64,000 bases of DNA from Aquincola agrisoli (GCF_036621135.1 NZ_JAZIBG010000054.1:124001-188000), one strand, 5' to 3'; numbered from the stretch's first letter, positions 25,431 to 36,774 are shown. Made by a program: numbers and translations. The notes: a model not told the origin generated them from the letters alone.

Positions 25431-25488
25431 CGCCTTCGGCGCTCCCCCCCCAGGGGGCGCAACCGGTGGACCGGCGAGGCCGGATCCC
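25431..25488. repeat. Nested hairpin element between coxS and coxL
   Basis: Three stem-loops follow one another in the 121-base gap: CGCCTTCGGCG (25431-25441), an arm pair GCGC-CCCC.. with ..GGGGGCGC (25439-25460), and GGACCGGC paired with GCCGGATCC (25468-25488). The arrangement resembles dispersed palindromic units common between genes in Comamonadaceae and relatives. Inside an operon it could act as a processing or attenuation point that sets subunit ratios. Confidence 0.5.
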
Positions 25489-25551
25489 TGGTTGCCGCTC
25501 GGTCCATGCCATGTGCGGTGCAGCGGTTGCTGCGCCATCGAAAGGGTCCAC

Positions 25552-27906
<2,355 letters not shown>

Positions 27907-27931
27907 CGAACCGCCTGAAGAAGGAACCTGC

Positions 27932-28726
27932 ATGCAAGCCTTCGAATATGCCAAGCCCGCGTCGGTGGCCGACGCGATCCGTGCCGCCGGCGGCGGCGAC
28001 GCCAAGCTGCTGGCCGGCGGGCAGTCGCTGCTGCCGTCGATGAAGCTGGGGCTCGCCGCGCCGTCGGCGCTGGTCGACCTGGGCGGCATCGCCGACCTGA
28101 AGGGCATCACCGTGGCCGGCGGCCAGGTGACCATCGGCGCGATGACCACGCACGCCGAGGTGGCCGCATCGGCCGAGGTGGCCCAGGCCATCCCGGCGCT
28201 GGCCAAGCTGGCTGGCCTGATCGGCGACCGCCAGGTGCGCAACCGCGGCACGCTGGGCGGCAGCCTGGCCAACAACGACCCCGCCGCCTGCTACCCGGCC
28301 GCCGTGCTGGGGCTGGGCGCCACGATCCAGACCGACCGGCGCAGCATCGCCGCCGACGACTTCTTCAAGGGGCTGTACGACACCGCGCTGGCCGAAGGCG
28401 AGGTGATCACGTCAGTCAGCTTCCCGGTGCCGCAGCAGGCGGGATGGGAAAAGATGCGCAACCCGGCGTCGCGCTTCGCGCTGGTGGGCGTGTTCGTCAG
28501 CCGCGGGCCGGCCGGCACGCGGGTGGCGGTGACGGGCGCCGGGTCGTGCGTGTTCCGTGTCAAGGCACTGGAAGACGCGCTCGCGGCCGACTGGTCCGCC
28601 GCGGCGTGCGAGGCCGTGAAGGTCGGCGCCGACGGCCTCAACACCGACCTGCACGGCTCGGCCGCCTACCGCGCCGCGCTGATCCCGGTGCTGGCCGGCC
28701 GCGCGGTGGCAGGCAGCAGCGCGTGA
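27932..28726 (+). CDS. coxM: FAD-binding medium subunit, CoxM-like
   Basis: A 264-residue flavoprotein subunit. FAD-binding motifs are AGGQSLLPSMKLGLAAP (pyrophosphate contact) and IGDRQVRNRGTLGGSLANNDPAACYP. The C-terminal CO-dehydrogenase flavoprotein domain follows. AAGGA precedes the ATG. Together with the small and large subunits it completes the three-subunit enzyme. Its stop overlaps the GTG of the AAA+ gene. Confidence 0.95.
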   Translation: MQAFEYAKPASVADAIRAAGGGDAKLLAGGQSLLPSMKLGLAAPSALVDLGGIADLKGITVAGGQVTIGAMTTHAEVAASAEVAQAIPALAKLAGLIGDRQVRNRGTLGGSLANNDPAACYPAAVLGLGATIQTDRRSIAADDFFKGLYDTALAEGEVITSVSFPVPQQAGWEKMRNPASRFALVGVFVSRGPAGTRVAVTGAGSCVFRVKALEDALAADWSAAACEAVKVGADGLNTDLHGSAAYRAALIPVLAGRAVAGSSA

Positions 28727-29634
28727 CGGCCCTGCCCGCCAACATCGACGACACGCTGGCGCGGCTGCTGCAGCACGACTACGTGGCCGAGCGCACGCTG
28801 GCCACCACCGTCTTCCTCGCGCTGAAGCTGCAGCGCCCGCTGTTCCTCGAAGGCGAGCCGGGTACGGGCAAGACCGAGATCGCGAAGACGCTGGCGGCGA
28901 TGCTGGGGCGCCCGCTGATCCGCCTGCAGTGCTACGAGGGGCTCGACCTCGCGGGCGCGGCCTACGAGTGGAACTACCCGCGGCAGATGATGGAGATCCG
29001 CCTCGCCGAGGCCGGCGGTGCCGACCGCGAGCAGCTCGGCCGCGACCTCTTCAGCGATCGCTTCCTGATCCGGCGCGCGCTGCTGCAGGCCATCGCGCCC
29101 GACCAGCCGCAGCCGCCGGTGCTGCTGATCGACGAACTCGACCGCGCGGACGAGCCGTTCGAGGCCTTCCTGCTCGAGGTGCTGTCCGACTTCCAGATCA
29201 CCATTCCCGAGCTGGGCACCGTGAAGGCGCCGGCACCGCCGATCGTGGTGCTGACCAGCAACCGCACGCGCGAAATCCACGACGCGGTGAAGCGCCGCTG
29301 CCTGTACCACTGGGTGGGCTTCCCCGATGCGCAGCGCGAGGCGCGCATCCTGGCGCAGCGCGTACCGGGTGCGCCCGAGCGGCTGTCGGCCGAGATCGTC
29401 GCGTTCATCCAGGGCCTGCGCGAGATCGAGCTCTACAAGCTGCCCGGCGTGGCCGAGACCATCGAGTGGACACGCGCGCTGATGACCCTGGATGCCGTGG
29501 CGCTCGACCCGCAGACCGTGAGCCAGACGCTGGGCGTGCTGCTGAAGTACCAGGACGACATCGCCAAGGTGCAGGGCGGCGAGGTGGCTCGATTGCTGCA
29601 GCAGGTGCGCGACGCCGCCGCGGCGCCGGGCTGA
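28723..29634 (+). CDS. coxD: MoxR-type AAA+ ATPase (CoxD-like)
   Basis: A 303-residue AAA+ chaperone with Walker A GEPGTGKTE, Walker B VLLIDELDRAD, and sensor 1 VLTSN. CoxD in the CO dehydrogenase system helps build the metal-sulfur active site together with the VWA protein CoxE. The GTG start forms a 4-base overlap with coxM. The conserved CYEGLDLAGAAYEWNY block is typical of CoxD proteins rather than of general MoxR. Confidence 0.94.
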   Translation: MTALPANIDDTLARLLQHDYVAERTLATTVFLALKLQRPLFLEGEPGTGKTEIAKTLAAMLGRPLIRLQCYEGLDLAGAAYEWNYPRQMMEIRLAEAGGADREQLGRDLFSDRFLIRRALLQAIAPDQPQPPVLLIDELDRADEPFEAFLLEVLSDFQITIPELGTVKAPAPPIVVLTSNRTREIHDAVKRRCLYHWVGFPDAQREARILAQRVPGAPERLSAEIVAFIQGLREIELYKLPGVAETIEWTRALMTLDAVALDPQTVSQTLGVLLKYQDDIAKVQGGEVARLLQQVRDAAAAPG

Positions 29635-29654
29635 CGCGCCGCGCGGGGCTTCGC

Positions 29655-30833
29655 ATGCAGCAGCTCGCCGCCAACGTGATGCACTTCGGCCGCGTGCTGC
29701 GCACGGCCGGGCTGCCGGTGGGCACCGACCGCCTCCAGCTCGCGCTGCAGGCGCTGCAGGTGGCGGGGCTCGCGTCGCGTGCCGACTTCCGCGCCACGCT
29801 GGCGGCCTGCCTGATCGACCGCCAGGAACACCGCGCGATGTTCGACCAGGCCTTCGACCTCTTCTGGCGCGACCCCGACCTGGCCGGCCGCATGATGCAG
29901 ATGCTGCTGCCGCAGGTGCAGGCCAACGATGCCGGCGCGCCCCCGCCGCCGCCCGAGAACCGCCGGCTGGCCGATGCGCTGTTCCCCACCGCGCCCCCGC
30001 GGGCCGAGCCCGACGACGCGCCGGAGCGCCTGGAGATCGAGGCCGCGCTCACCTTCAGCGAACGCGAGCTGCTGCACAAGGCCGATTTCGACACCATGAG
30101 CGCCGACGAATGGCAGCAGGCCAAGCGCGCGCTGCACCGGCTGCGCCCGCTGTTCGAGCCGCTGGCCACGCGCCGCACGCGCCCGGCCGCGCACCCCGGC
30201 CGGGCCGATTGGCGCGCCACGCTGCGCGCGATGGCGCGGCACGGCGGCGACCTGTGGCAGCCGCAGTGGCGCCAGCCGCGCGTGAAGCCCGCGCCGCTCG
30301 TGGTGCTGGCCGACATCTCCGGCTCGATGAGCCGCTACTCGCGCATGCTGCTGCACTTCGCGCATGCGCTGGGCCGGGCCGACGTGCCGGTGGAGAGCTT
30401 CGTGTTCGGCACCCGGCTCACACGCACCACGCGCCTGCTGCGCCATCGCGACCCCGACATCGCCGTGGCGCAGGTGGTGCGCGCGGTGCAGGACTGGTCG
30501 GGCGGCACGCGCATCAGCGCCTGCCTGCACGAGTTCAACCAGCGCTGGGCGCGCCGCACGCTGCCGGGCCGCGCCACGGTGCTGCTCGTCACCGACGGGC
30601 TGGAGCACGGCCACACCGAGGCGCTGCGTTTCGAGATGGAGCGGCTGCACAAGAGCTGCCGCCGGCTGGTGTGGCTCAATCCGCTGCTGCGCTACACGGG
30701 CTTCGAACCCAAGGCTGCGGGCATCCGCACGATGCTGCCGCACGTCGACCGCTTCGTGCCGGCGCACAACATCGAGAGCCTCGAACACCTCACCCGCGTG
30801 CTGGCCGCCGACGCGCAGCCGCGGCCCCGTTGA
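29655..30833 (+). CDS. coxE: VWA-domain protein (CoxE-like)
   Basis: A 392-residue protein with a C-terminal von Willebrand A domain carrying the MIDAS sequence DISGSMSRYS and later TVLLVTDGLEHG. The N-terminal part is the helical CoxE domain. A Pro-rich linker (PPPPPENRR) lies near residue 95. CoxE is thought to work with the CoxD ATPase in maturation of the hydroxylase. It follows coxD by 20 bases. Confidence 0.93.
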   Translation: MQQLAANVMHFGRVLRTAGLPVGTDRLQLALQALQVAGLASRADFRATLAACLIDRQEHRAMFDQAFDLFWRDPDLAGRMMQMLLPQVQANDAGAPPPPPENRRLADALFPTAPPRAEPDDAPERLEIEAALTFSERELLHKADFDTMSADEWQQAKRALHRLRPLFEPLATRRTRPAAHPGRADWRATLRAMARHGGDLWQPQWRQPRVKPAPLVVLADISGSMSRYSRMLLHFAHALGRADVPVESFVFGTRLTRTTRLLRHRDPDIAVAQVVRAVQDWSGGTRISACLHEFNQRWARRTLPGRATVLLVTDGLEHGHTEALRFEMERLHKSCRRLVWLNPLLRYTGFEPKAAGIRTMLPHVDRFVPAHNIESLEHLTRVLAADAQPRPR

Positions 30834-30862
30834 CCTGGAACGCCGACCGAAAGCCGAACGCC

Positions 30863-31423
30863 ATGGAACTCACCAACCAGCAAACCCTGCCCGTCAACCA
30901 GGCCGAGGCCTGGCAGGCGCTGAACGACATCGCCCTGCTGCAGGCCGCGATGCCCGGCTGCGAAAGCATCACGCCCACCGGCGAGAACCAGTACGAGGTG
31001 CTCGTCACCGCCGCCATCGGGCCGGTGAAGGCCAAGTTCAAGGGCAAGCTCACGCTCGCCGACCTCGACCCGCCCAACGCCTACAACATCCAGTTCGAGG
31101 GCCAGGGCGGCGCGGCCGGCCATGCCAAGGGCACGGCCGCGGTGCGGCTGGAGCCGGAGGGCCCGGGCAGCACGATCCTGCACTACACCGCCAAGGCCAC
31201 GGTTGGCGGCAAGATCGCCCAGATCGGTTCGCGCCTCGTCGACATGGCCGCGCAGAAGATGGCGGGGGAGTTCTTCGAGAAGTTCAACGCCCTGCTGGAG
31301 GAACGCCACGCCCCGCCGCCGGCCGCGGAACCTGAAGCGGGCGACGCCGGTGAAGCGGCCGAGGGCGGCAAGGAAGAGGCCGCCCCGGGCGGCCTGATGA
31401 AGCGGCTGTTCGGGCGGTCGTAA
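30863..31423 (+). CDS. coxG: CoxG-family SRPBCC protein
   Basis: A 186-residue protein with a CoxG/SRPBCC lipid-binding fold: AWQALNDIALLQAAMPGCESIT, GPVKAKFKGKLTLAD, GGKIAQIGSRLVDMAAQKM. CoxG is proposed to anchor the hydroxylase at the inner membrane. The last 40 residues are acidic and Ala-rich and end in a basic amphipathic GLMKRLFGRS, which might touch the membrane; there is no membrane span. It ends the cluster. Confidence 0.92.
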   Translation: MELTNQQTLPVNQAEAWQALNDIALLQAAMPGCESITPTGENQYEVLVTAAIGPVKAKFKGKLTLADLDPPNAYNIQFEGQGGAAGHAKGTAAVRLEPEGPGSTILHYTAKATVGGKIAQIGSRLVDMAAQKMAGEFFEKFNALLEERHAPPPAAEPEAGDAGEAAEGGKEEAAPGGLMKRLFGRS

Positions 31424-31441
31424 GAAGATCGCCCTTCGCGC

Positions 31442-32083
31442 TCAGCGCCCTTGGCGGCGGCGCGCGACCACGCCCACTGCGGCCAGGCCGGCGAGCATCA
31501 GCGCGTAGGTTTCGGGCTCGGGCACGGCGGCCGCGAACTGCGTGTGGCCGGGGCTGCCGATGTCGCCGGTGGCGGACAGCCACGAGCCTTCGCTGTCGCC
31601 CACGGCCGAGAGCGTCCATTGGCCGAGGGTGTTGGCCCCCAGCGCGGCGAAGCTCGTCGCGCGGCCGCTTTTGCCGTCGGTGACCGGGTCGCCGCTGTAC
31701 GTGAGGCGATCGGCCAGCAGGCCCTTGGCGTCGAAGAGGTTGATCTCGTCGGCCTTGCCCAGGTTGGTGGTGTTGTCGCCGATCACCTTGACGGAGGCGG
31801 CGAGGTTCCATTCGGCGCGGAAGGCGCTGGCGTCGACCTCGGTGAGGATCACCGATTCACCGGCCTGCACGAGGCCGAAGGCCGAGAGCGACACGGTGCC
31901 GGCCTTGCGCGAGTCGTCGTCGAAGCTCCAGCCGCTGAAGTCGATGGCGGCGCCGCTGAGGTTGGTGAATTCGATGAATTCGCCGACCTGGCCCTTGTAC
32001 ATCCATTCGGTGATGGCGACGCCGGAGGCGGCTTGCGATGCACCCGCGGCCAGCGCGAGCAGCAGGAGGGGCAGGGTCTTCAT
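31442..32083 (-). CDS. PEP-CTERM protein with lamin-tail-like domain
   Basis: A 213-residue exported protein. A signal peptide is cut after about AGASQAA. The body resembles a lamin tail domain (VAITEWMYKGQVGEFIEFTNLSG, then IDFSGWSFDDDS). The C terminus has the sorting signal VPEPETYALMLAGLAAVG plus ARRRQGR. Such signals are handled by exosortase (EpsH/XrtA family) at the inner membrane. It lies 25 bases downstream of another PEP-CTERM gene on the same strand and is probably cotranscribed with it. Confidence 0.88.
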   Translation of the reverse strand: MKTLPLLLLALAAGASQAASGVAITEWMYKGQVGEFIEFTNLSGAAIDFSGWSFDDDSRKAGTVSLSAFGLVQAGESVILTEVDASAFRAEWNLAASVKVIGDNTTNLGKADEINLFDAKGLLADRLTYSGDPVTDGKSGRATSFAALGANTLGQWTLSAVGDSEGSWLSATGDIGSPGHTQFAAAVPEPETYALMLAGLAAVGVVARRRQGR

Positions 32084-32108
32084 GGGTGTTCTCCTGGTGG
32101 GGGTGTGT

Positions 32109-32996
32109 TCAGCCGCGGCGGCGGCGTGCGACGAAGGCGATGGCGCCGATGCCGCCGAGCATCAGCGCGTAGGTGGCGGGCTCGGGCACCGGCGCGGCGG
32201 TGAGCACGTAGACGTTGGGCGTCTCGTCGGTGAGGAAGATCGTGCCGTCGGCGGTGATGGTCACGCCCTCGGTGGTGGCGCTGATCTGGCTGAAGTCGAG
32301 GCTGCTCAGCACTTGCCCGGTGCGCGACACCTCGATCAGCTTCTGAGATTCCTGGCTGAAGACCAGCAGGTTGTTTGCGAAGCTGGTGCCGGTGAAGGAG
32401 GACAGCACCTGCACGTCCGACAGGTCGGCCACGCCCAGCGCGGGCGCGAACAGGTCGGTCATCGTGTGCGTGCCGGCGGCGAAGTCGATGCTGCCCATCT
32501 GCACGGCCTGCGGGCTCTTCTCCTTGACCGTGACGAACTGGCCGTTCACGCGGTCGAACGAGAGGCCTTCGAGTCCGACGTTGCCCACGGTGATGCCCAG
32601 CGACACGCTGGCGAGGCTGCTGCGGGCGGCGGTGGCGCCGGCCTGGTAGGTGAGCTGGTACACGTCCTGCAGCCGCTCCTCGCCGATGACGAAGCGGCCG
32701 TTGCCGACGTAGGCAAGCGCCTCGGTGTCCTGGAAGCCCGAGAGCTTCATGCTGCCGACGACGGTGCCGGCGGTGGTCACCTCGGTGATGTACTCGCCCT
32801 CGTCGCCCACGACGAACAGCGTGTTCGTGTCCCAGTTCCAGGTGATGGCGGAGGATTCCGACGCGGTGCTGGCCGGCAGCGCAAAGGTGCTGGTGAGGCT
32901 GTAGCGGCCGAGGTCGAGTGCGGCGGCGGCGGGCAGCGTGGCGCAGGCCAGGGCGGCGGCCAAGGCGGTCGCGCCGGCGGTGCGGGTCGGGGTCAT
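32109..32996 (-). CDS. PEP-CTERM protein with SdiA-regulated (PF06977-like) beta-propeller domain
   Basis: A 295-residue exported protein. The ATG at 32996 was chosen because AGGAGG lies directly upstream and it opens a clean signal peptide (ending TLPAAAALD). The mature part fits the SdiA-regulated family: SAITWNWDTNTLFVVGDEGEY, SGFQDTEALAYVGNGRFVIGEERLQDVY, GNVGLEGLSFDRVNGQF. The C terminus VPEPATYALMLGGIGAIAF plus VARRRRG is a PEP-CTERM sorting signal. The family is often called an esterase-like or phytase-like propeller; function is unknown. Confidence 0.9.
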   Translation of the reverse strand: MTPTRTAGATALAAALACATLPAAAALDLGRYSLTSTFALPASTASESSAITWNWDTNTLFVVGDEGEYITEVTTAGTVVGSMKLSGFQDTEALAYVGNGRFVIGEERLQDVYQLTYQAGATAARSSLASVSLGITVGNVGLEGLSFDRVNGQFVTVKEKSPQAVQMGSIDFAAGTHTMTDLFAPALGVADLSDVQVLSSFTGTSFANNLLVFSQESQKLIEVSRTGQVLSSLDFSQISATTEGVTITADGTIFLTDETPNVYVLTAAPVPEPATYALMLGGIGAIAFVARRRRG

Positions 32997-33169
32997 GCGG
33001 AAGTCCTCCTGAGGGGTGTGGGCGGCCGTTCTTCGACGGCGCCAGCAGCATGGCGGCGCCGCATGACAGACGCATGTCACGCCGCCACCGGCTTCGGTGC
33101 CGCGCTGTCATCACCGCGTCACGGCGCGCGGGCAGCGTGCGGGGTTTGCCCACGCGCCGGATCACCGCC

Positions 33170-34069
33170 ATGAACGACCGCAACGACGACACCCTGCTGC
33201 AGATGCAGCGCATGCACCTGGACCTCATCGACAGCTACGACGAAGAGCTGGAGATGGCGATCGACGACGGCGACGAGGGCCCGGGCGAGGAGGCCAAGGC
33301 GCTGCGCCGGCTGTACTTCCGCGAGCTGTTCCGCCTGCAGGGCGAGCTGGTCAAGCTGCAGGACTGGGTGGTCGGCACCCGGCAGAAGGTGGTCATCCTC
33401 TTCGAGGGCCGCGACGCGGCGGGCAAGGGCGGCGTGATCAAGCGCATCACCCAGCGGCTCAACCCGCGCGTGGCCCGCGTGGCGGCGCTGCCGGCGCCCA
33501 ACGACCGCGAGCGCACGCAGTGGTACTTCCAGCGCTACGTGGCGCACCTGCCGGCGGCGGGCGAGATGGTGCTGTTCGACCGCAGCTGGTACAACCGCGC
33601 CGGCGTCGAGCGCGTGATGGGCTTCTGCAGCGAGGACGACGTGGAGGAGTTCTTCCGCACCGTGCCCGAGTTCGAGAAGATGCTGGCACGCTCGGGCATC
33701 ACGCTCATCAAGTACTGGTTCTCGATCACCGACGACGAGCAGCATTCGCGCTTCCTGAGCCGCATCCACGATCCGCTGAAGCAGTGGAAGCTGAGCCCGA
33801 TGGACCTGGAGTCGCGCCGCCGCTGGGAGGACTACACCCGCGCAAAGGAAGCGATGCTGGAGCGCACCCACATCCCCGAGGCGCCGTGGTGGGTGGTGCA
33901 GGCGGTCGACAAGAAGCGCGCGCGGCTCAATTGCATCGCGCACCTGCTGGCGCAGTTCCCGTACGAGGAGGTGCAGCACGAGCCGGTGCACCTGCCGGCA
34001 CGGGTGCGCAACGCCGACTACATCCGCCATCCCGTGCCCGCCGAGATGATCGTGCCCGAGCGGTACTGA
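33170..34069 (+). CDS. ppk2: Polyphosphate kinase 2 family protein
   Basis: A 299-residue single-domain PPK2, which moves phosphate between polyphosphate and nucleoside mono- or diphosphates. Walker A FEGRDAAGKGG, the lid GVIKRITQRLNPR, and Walker B MVLFDRSWYNRAGVERVMGF are intact. The N-terminal 45 residues are acidic and include EELEMAIDDGDEG. The class cannot be fixed by eye. The gene is followed 57 bases later by a CYTH-CHAD gene, a family tied to polyphosphate, so the pair may be a polyphosphate module. Confidence 0.95.
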   Translation: MNDRNDDTLLQMQRMHLDLIDSYDEELEMAIDDGDEGPGEEAKALRRLYFRELFRLQGELVKLQDWVVGTRQKVVILFEGRDAAGKGGVIKRITQRLNPRVARVAALPAPNDRERTQWYFQRYVAHLPAAGEMVLFDRSWYNRAGVERVMGFCSEDDVEEFFRTVPEFEKMLARSGITLIKYWFSITDDEQHSRFLSRIHDPLKQWKLSPMDLESRRRWEDYTRAKEAMLERTHIPEAPWWVVQAVDKKRARLNCIAHLLAQFPYEEVQHEPVHLPARVRNADYIRHPVPAEMIVPERY

Positions 34070-34126
34070 CGGCCGCGGGCGGCCGCGCCGCTACAGTGGC
34101 CGCATGACAGCAGCACACCGCGGCCG

Positions 34127-35638
34127 ATGAGCCAGGAGATCGAGTTGAAGTTCGGCTTCGCGCCGGCCGCGTTGTCCGGGCTGGTGGCCGCGTTGTCGGG
34201 CGAGGGCGCGCGGCGCGAACGTCTGCAGGCGCACTACTTCGACACGCCCGACCGCCTGTTGGCGCGCCACCGCATCGCGCTGCGCCTGCGCAAGGAGGGC
34301 CGGCGCTGGGTGCAGACCCTGAAGGCGCAAGGCGCGAGCGTCGTGCAGCGGCTGGAGGACAACGCCGTGGTGCCGGCGCCGCGCGGGGGAGGCGTGCCGG
34401 CGCTCGATGTCGGCCGCCACGACGGCAGCCCGGCAGGCGATGCCTTGGCTGCGGTGCTGCGGCGCGCGGCGGCCGAAAGGGACAACGGCGGCACGCCACC
34501 GCAGGCGCCAGCGACGCTGCAGGCGGTGTACGGCACCGACCTCTGGCGCCGCACGCGGGTCATCGACCTGGCGGGCGGGCGTATCGAGGCGGCGCTCGAC
34601 GAGGGCCACATCCTGTCCGGCGGCGAGCGCCTGGCGGTGTGCGAGCTGGAGCTCGAGCTGGCCGACGGCTCGCCGGCCGCGCTGCAGGCGTTGGCCGCCG
34701 AATGGGTGTCGGCGCACGGCCTGTGGCTCAGCCATGCGACCAAGGCCGAGCGCGGCGAGCGGCTGGCGCAGGGCCTGCCGCTGTGGCCCGTGGTCAAGGC
34801 CGGCACGCCGGGCGGCGAGCTGCCGCCGGATGCGGACCGGTGGGTGCGCGACAGCATCACGCGCTGCCTGGGCCAGATCGTGCCCAACGCCGATGCGCTG
34901 GCCAGCGGCCATGGCGGGCCCGAGCACGTGCACCAGCTGCGCGTGGGGCTGCGGCGGCTGCGCACGGTGCTGCGCGAGCTGCAGGGCGTGGAGGCCGGCG
35001 AGGCGCTGCGCGAGGCCTTCGGCATGCTGGGGCGCTGGCGCGATCGCGACGAGGCCCTGGGCGGCGCCGCGGCGGCGCTCGCGCTGTCCGGCGCACCGCC
35101 GATCACGATGCCGCAGGACGGTGCCGATGTGACGCCGCCAAACGCCGTGGCGGGCGCCGCCGCGTTCCAGCAGGCCTTGGTGGCGCTGACGGTGGCCGGC
35201 CTGCAGCCGGCCGGCGAATCGCCATTGGAGGCGCCGCCGCGGGATGACCACGGCCCCCGGGCGCTGGCGGCACGGCGGTTGAAGAAGCTGCACCGCCGCG
35301 TGCTGCGCGATGCCGACGGTTTCGAGTCGCTGCCGGCCGAGGCACAGCACCGCGTGCGCAAGCGGGTGAAGCGCCTGCGCTACCTCGCCGAGTTCGCCGC
35401 GCCGGCGTTCGAGGCCGCCGCGGTGCGCCGGTACCTGAAGCGGCTGGCGCCGGCGCAGGAGGCGCTCGGGCAGCTCAACGACCAGGCGGTGGCGCTCGAT
35501 GCGTACCGGCGGGCCGCGGAGGCGGGCAACGCTGAAGCCTGGTACGCGGTTGGCTGGCTGCAGGCGCGGCGAGCGCCGGCCGTGCACGCCTGCCGCCAAG
35601 CCCTGCGCAAGCTGGGCAAGGCCAAGCGCTTCTGGTAG
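34127..35638 (+). CDS. CYTH-CHAD domain protein (inorganic triphosphatase-like)
   Basis: A 503-residue protein. The N-terminal CYTH domain (1-200) begins MSQEIELKFGF and has the conserved YFDTPDRLLARHRIALRLRKEG block, similar to E. coli YgiF triphosphatase. The C-terminal CHAD domain (about 220-500) is helical with conserved His and basic residues (EHVHQLRVGLRRLRTVLREL, HRVRKRVKRLRYLAEF) known to bind polyphosphate granules in other bacteria. It follows the PPK2 gene on the same strand. Confidence 0.92.
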   Translation: MSQEIELKFGFAPAALSGLVAALSGEGARRERLQAHYFDTPDRLLARHRIALRLRKEGRRWVQTLKAQGASVVQRLEDNAVVPAPRGGGVPALDVGRHDGSPAGDALAAVLRRAAAERDNGGTPPQAPATLQAVYGTDLWRRTRVIDLAGGRIEAALDEGHILSGGERLAVCELELELADGSPAALQALAAEWVSAHGLWLSHATKAERGERLAQGLPLWPVVKAGTPGGELPPDADRWVRDSITRCLGQIVPNADALASGHGGPEHVHQLRVGLRRLRTVLRELQGVEAGEALREAFGMLGRWRDRDEALGGAAAALALSGAPPITMPQDGADVTPPNAVAGAAAFQQALVALTVAGLQPAGESPLEAPPRDDHGPRALAARRLKKLHRRVLRDADGFESLPAEAQHRVRKRVKRLRYLAEFAAPAFEAAAVRRYLKRLAPAQEALGQLNDQAVALDAYRRAAEAGNAEAWYAVGWLQARRAPAVHACRQALRKLGKAKRFW

Positions 35639-35655
35639 GCCGGCTGCCCGGGGGC

Positions 35656-36669
35656 TCAGAAGCCTTCGAGCACGCCCTTGCCGATTGCGCGGCCGCTTTC
35701 CACCCACGCGTGGGCGCGCTTCAGGTTGGCGGCCGAGATCGTGCCGAAGCGCTCGGTGACGGTGCTGCGCAGCACGCCGGCATCGACCAGCCGCGCCACT
35801 TCGCCCAGCAGCGTGTGCTGGGCGTCCATGTCGGGCGTCTGGAACAGCGAGCGGGTGAACATCAGCTCCCAGTGCAGCGACAGGCTCTTGCGCTTGAGCG
35901 CCGTCACGTCGATCGGCGTGGCCGGGTCGTCGATCAGCGCGAGGCGGCCCTGCGGCGCCAGCGCTTCGACGATGGCCGCGAAATGCTGCTCGGTGGCGGT
36001 GAGGCTGGCGACGAGCGGCACCTGCGGGTGGCCGATGCGCCGAAGCTCTTCGGTCAGCGGCTTGCGGTGGTCGATCACGTGGTGCGCGCCCATCCGCTCG
36101 GCCCAGGCGACGGTTTCGGTGCGCGAGGCGGTGGCGATCACCGTCAGCTTCGTGAGCTGCCGCGCGATCTGGACGAGGATGGACCCGACGCCGCCCGCGC
36201 CGCCGATCACGAGAAGCGCCTGGCCTTCACCGCCGTCGCGCGGCACGCCGAGGCGGTCGAACAGCAGCTCCCAGGCGGTGATGCTGGTCAGCGGCAGCGC
36301 GGCGGCTTCGGCGAAACCGAGCGTCGCCGGCATCGGGCCGGCGATGCGCTCGTCCACCGCGTGCAGTTCGCTGTTGCTGCCGGGGCGGTCGATCGCGCCG
36401 GCATACCAGACGCGGTCACCCACGCGGAAGCGCGTCACCGCCGGCCCCACCGCGCGCACGATGCCGGCGGCGTCCCAGCCCAGCACCTTGGCTTCGCCCG
36501 CGGGCGGCGCGACGTTTTTTCGCACCTTGGTGTCGACCGGGTTCACCGACACCGCCTTCACCTCGACCAGCAGGTCGTGCGGCTTCAGCGTGGGTTCGGG
36601 CAGGTCGAGGTCGAGCAGGGACTCGTCGGCGGAGAGGGGCAGGCTCTGGCGGTAGGCAACGGCCTTCAT
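35656..36669 (-). CDS. Zinc-type alcohol dehydrogenase/quinone oxidoreductase-like MDR protein
   Basis: A 337-residue medium-chain dehydrogenase/reductase of the quinone oxidoreductase side. N terminus MKAVAYRQSLPLSADESL, then VSVNPVDTKVRKN, VLGWDAAGIV, and the NADPH-binding LLVIGGAGGVGSILVQIARQ. Zinc-binding Cys residues are absent, so catalysis is probably zinc-free NADPH-dependent reduction. It is divergent from a LysR gene with palindromic sequence in the gap and is the likely target of that regulator. Confidence 0.92.
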   Translation of the reverse strand: MKAVAYRQSLPLSADESLLDLDLPEPTLKPHDLLVEVKAVSVNPVDTKVRKNVAPPAGEAKVLGWDAAGIVRAVGPAVTRFRVGDRVWYAGAIDRPGSNSELHAVDERIAGPMPATLGFAEAAALPLTSITAWELLFDRLGVPRDGGEGQALLVIGGAGGVGSILVQIARQLTKLTVIATASRTETVAWAERMGAHHVIDHRKPLTEELRRIGHPQVPLVASLTATEQHFAAIVEALAPQGRLALIDDPATPIDVTALKRKSLSLHWELMFTRSLFQTPDMDAQHTLLGEVARLVDAGVLRSTVTERFGTISAANLKRAHAWVESGRAIGKGVLEGF

Positions 36670-36721
36670 GGCGGCTCCAGCGTGGTTGGCGATGGACACC
36701 ACTGTGCCGCGACGGCCGATC

Positions 36722-36766
36722 ACAAACCAGGCGTGCCACACTGCGGCAGCCACAAACCTGGTTTGT
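36722..36766. promoter_or_regulatory. Palindromic operator in the MDR/lysR divergent promoter
   Basis: ACAAACCTGGTTTGT (36752-36766) has perfect 7-base arms around a central T. The half-site plus centre, ACAAACC(A)GG, occurs again at 36722-36731, exactly 30 bases upstream, or about three helical turns. It ends eight bases before the regulator start codon. This fits a recognition site and an activation site for a LysR tetramer. Confidence 0.6.
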
Positions 36767-36774
36767 CGATCGAC

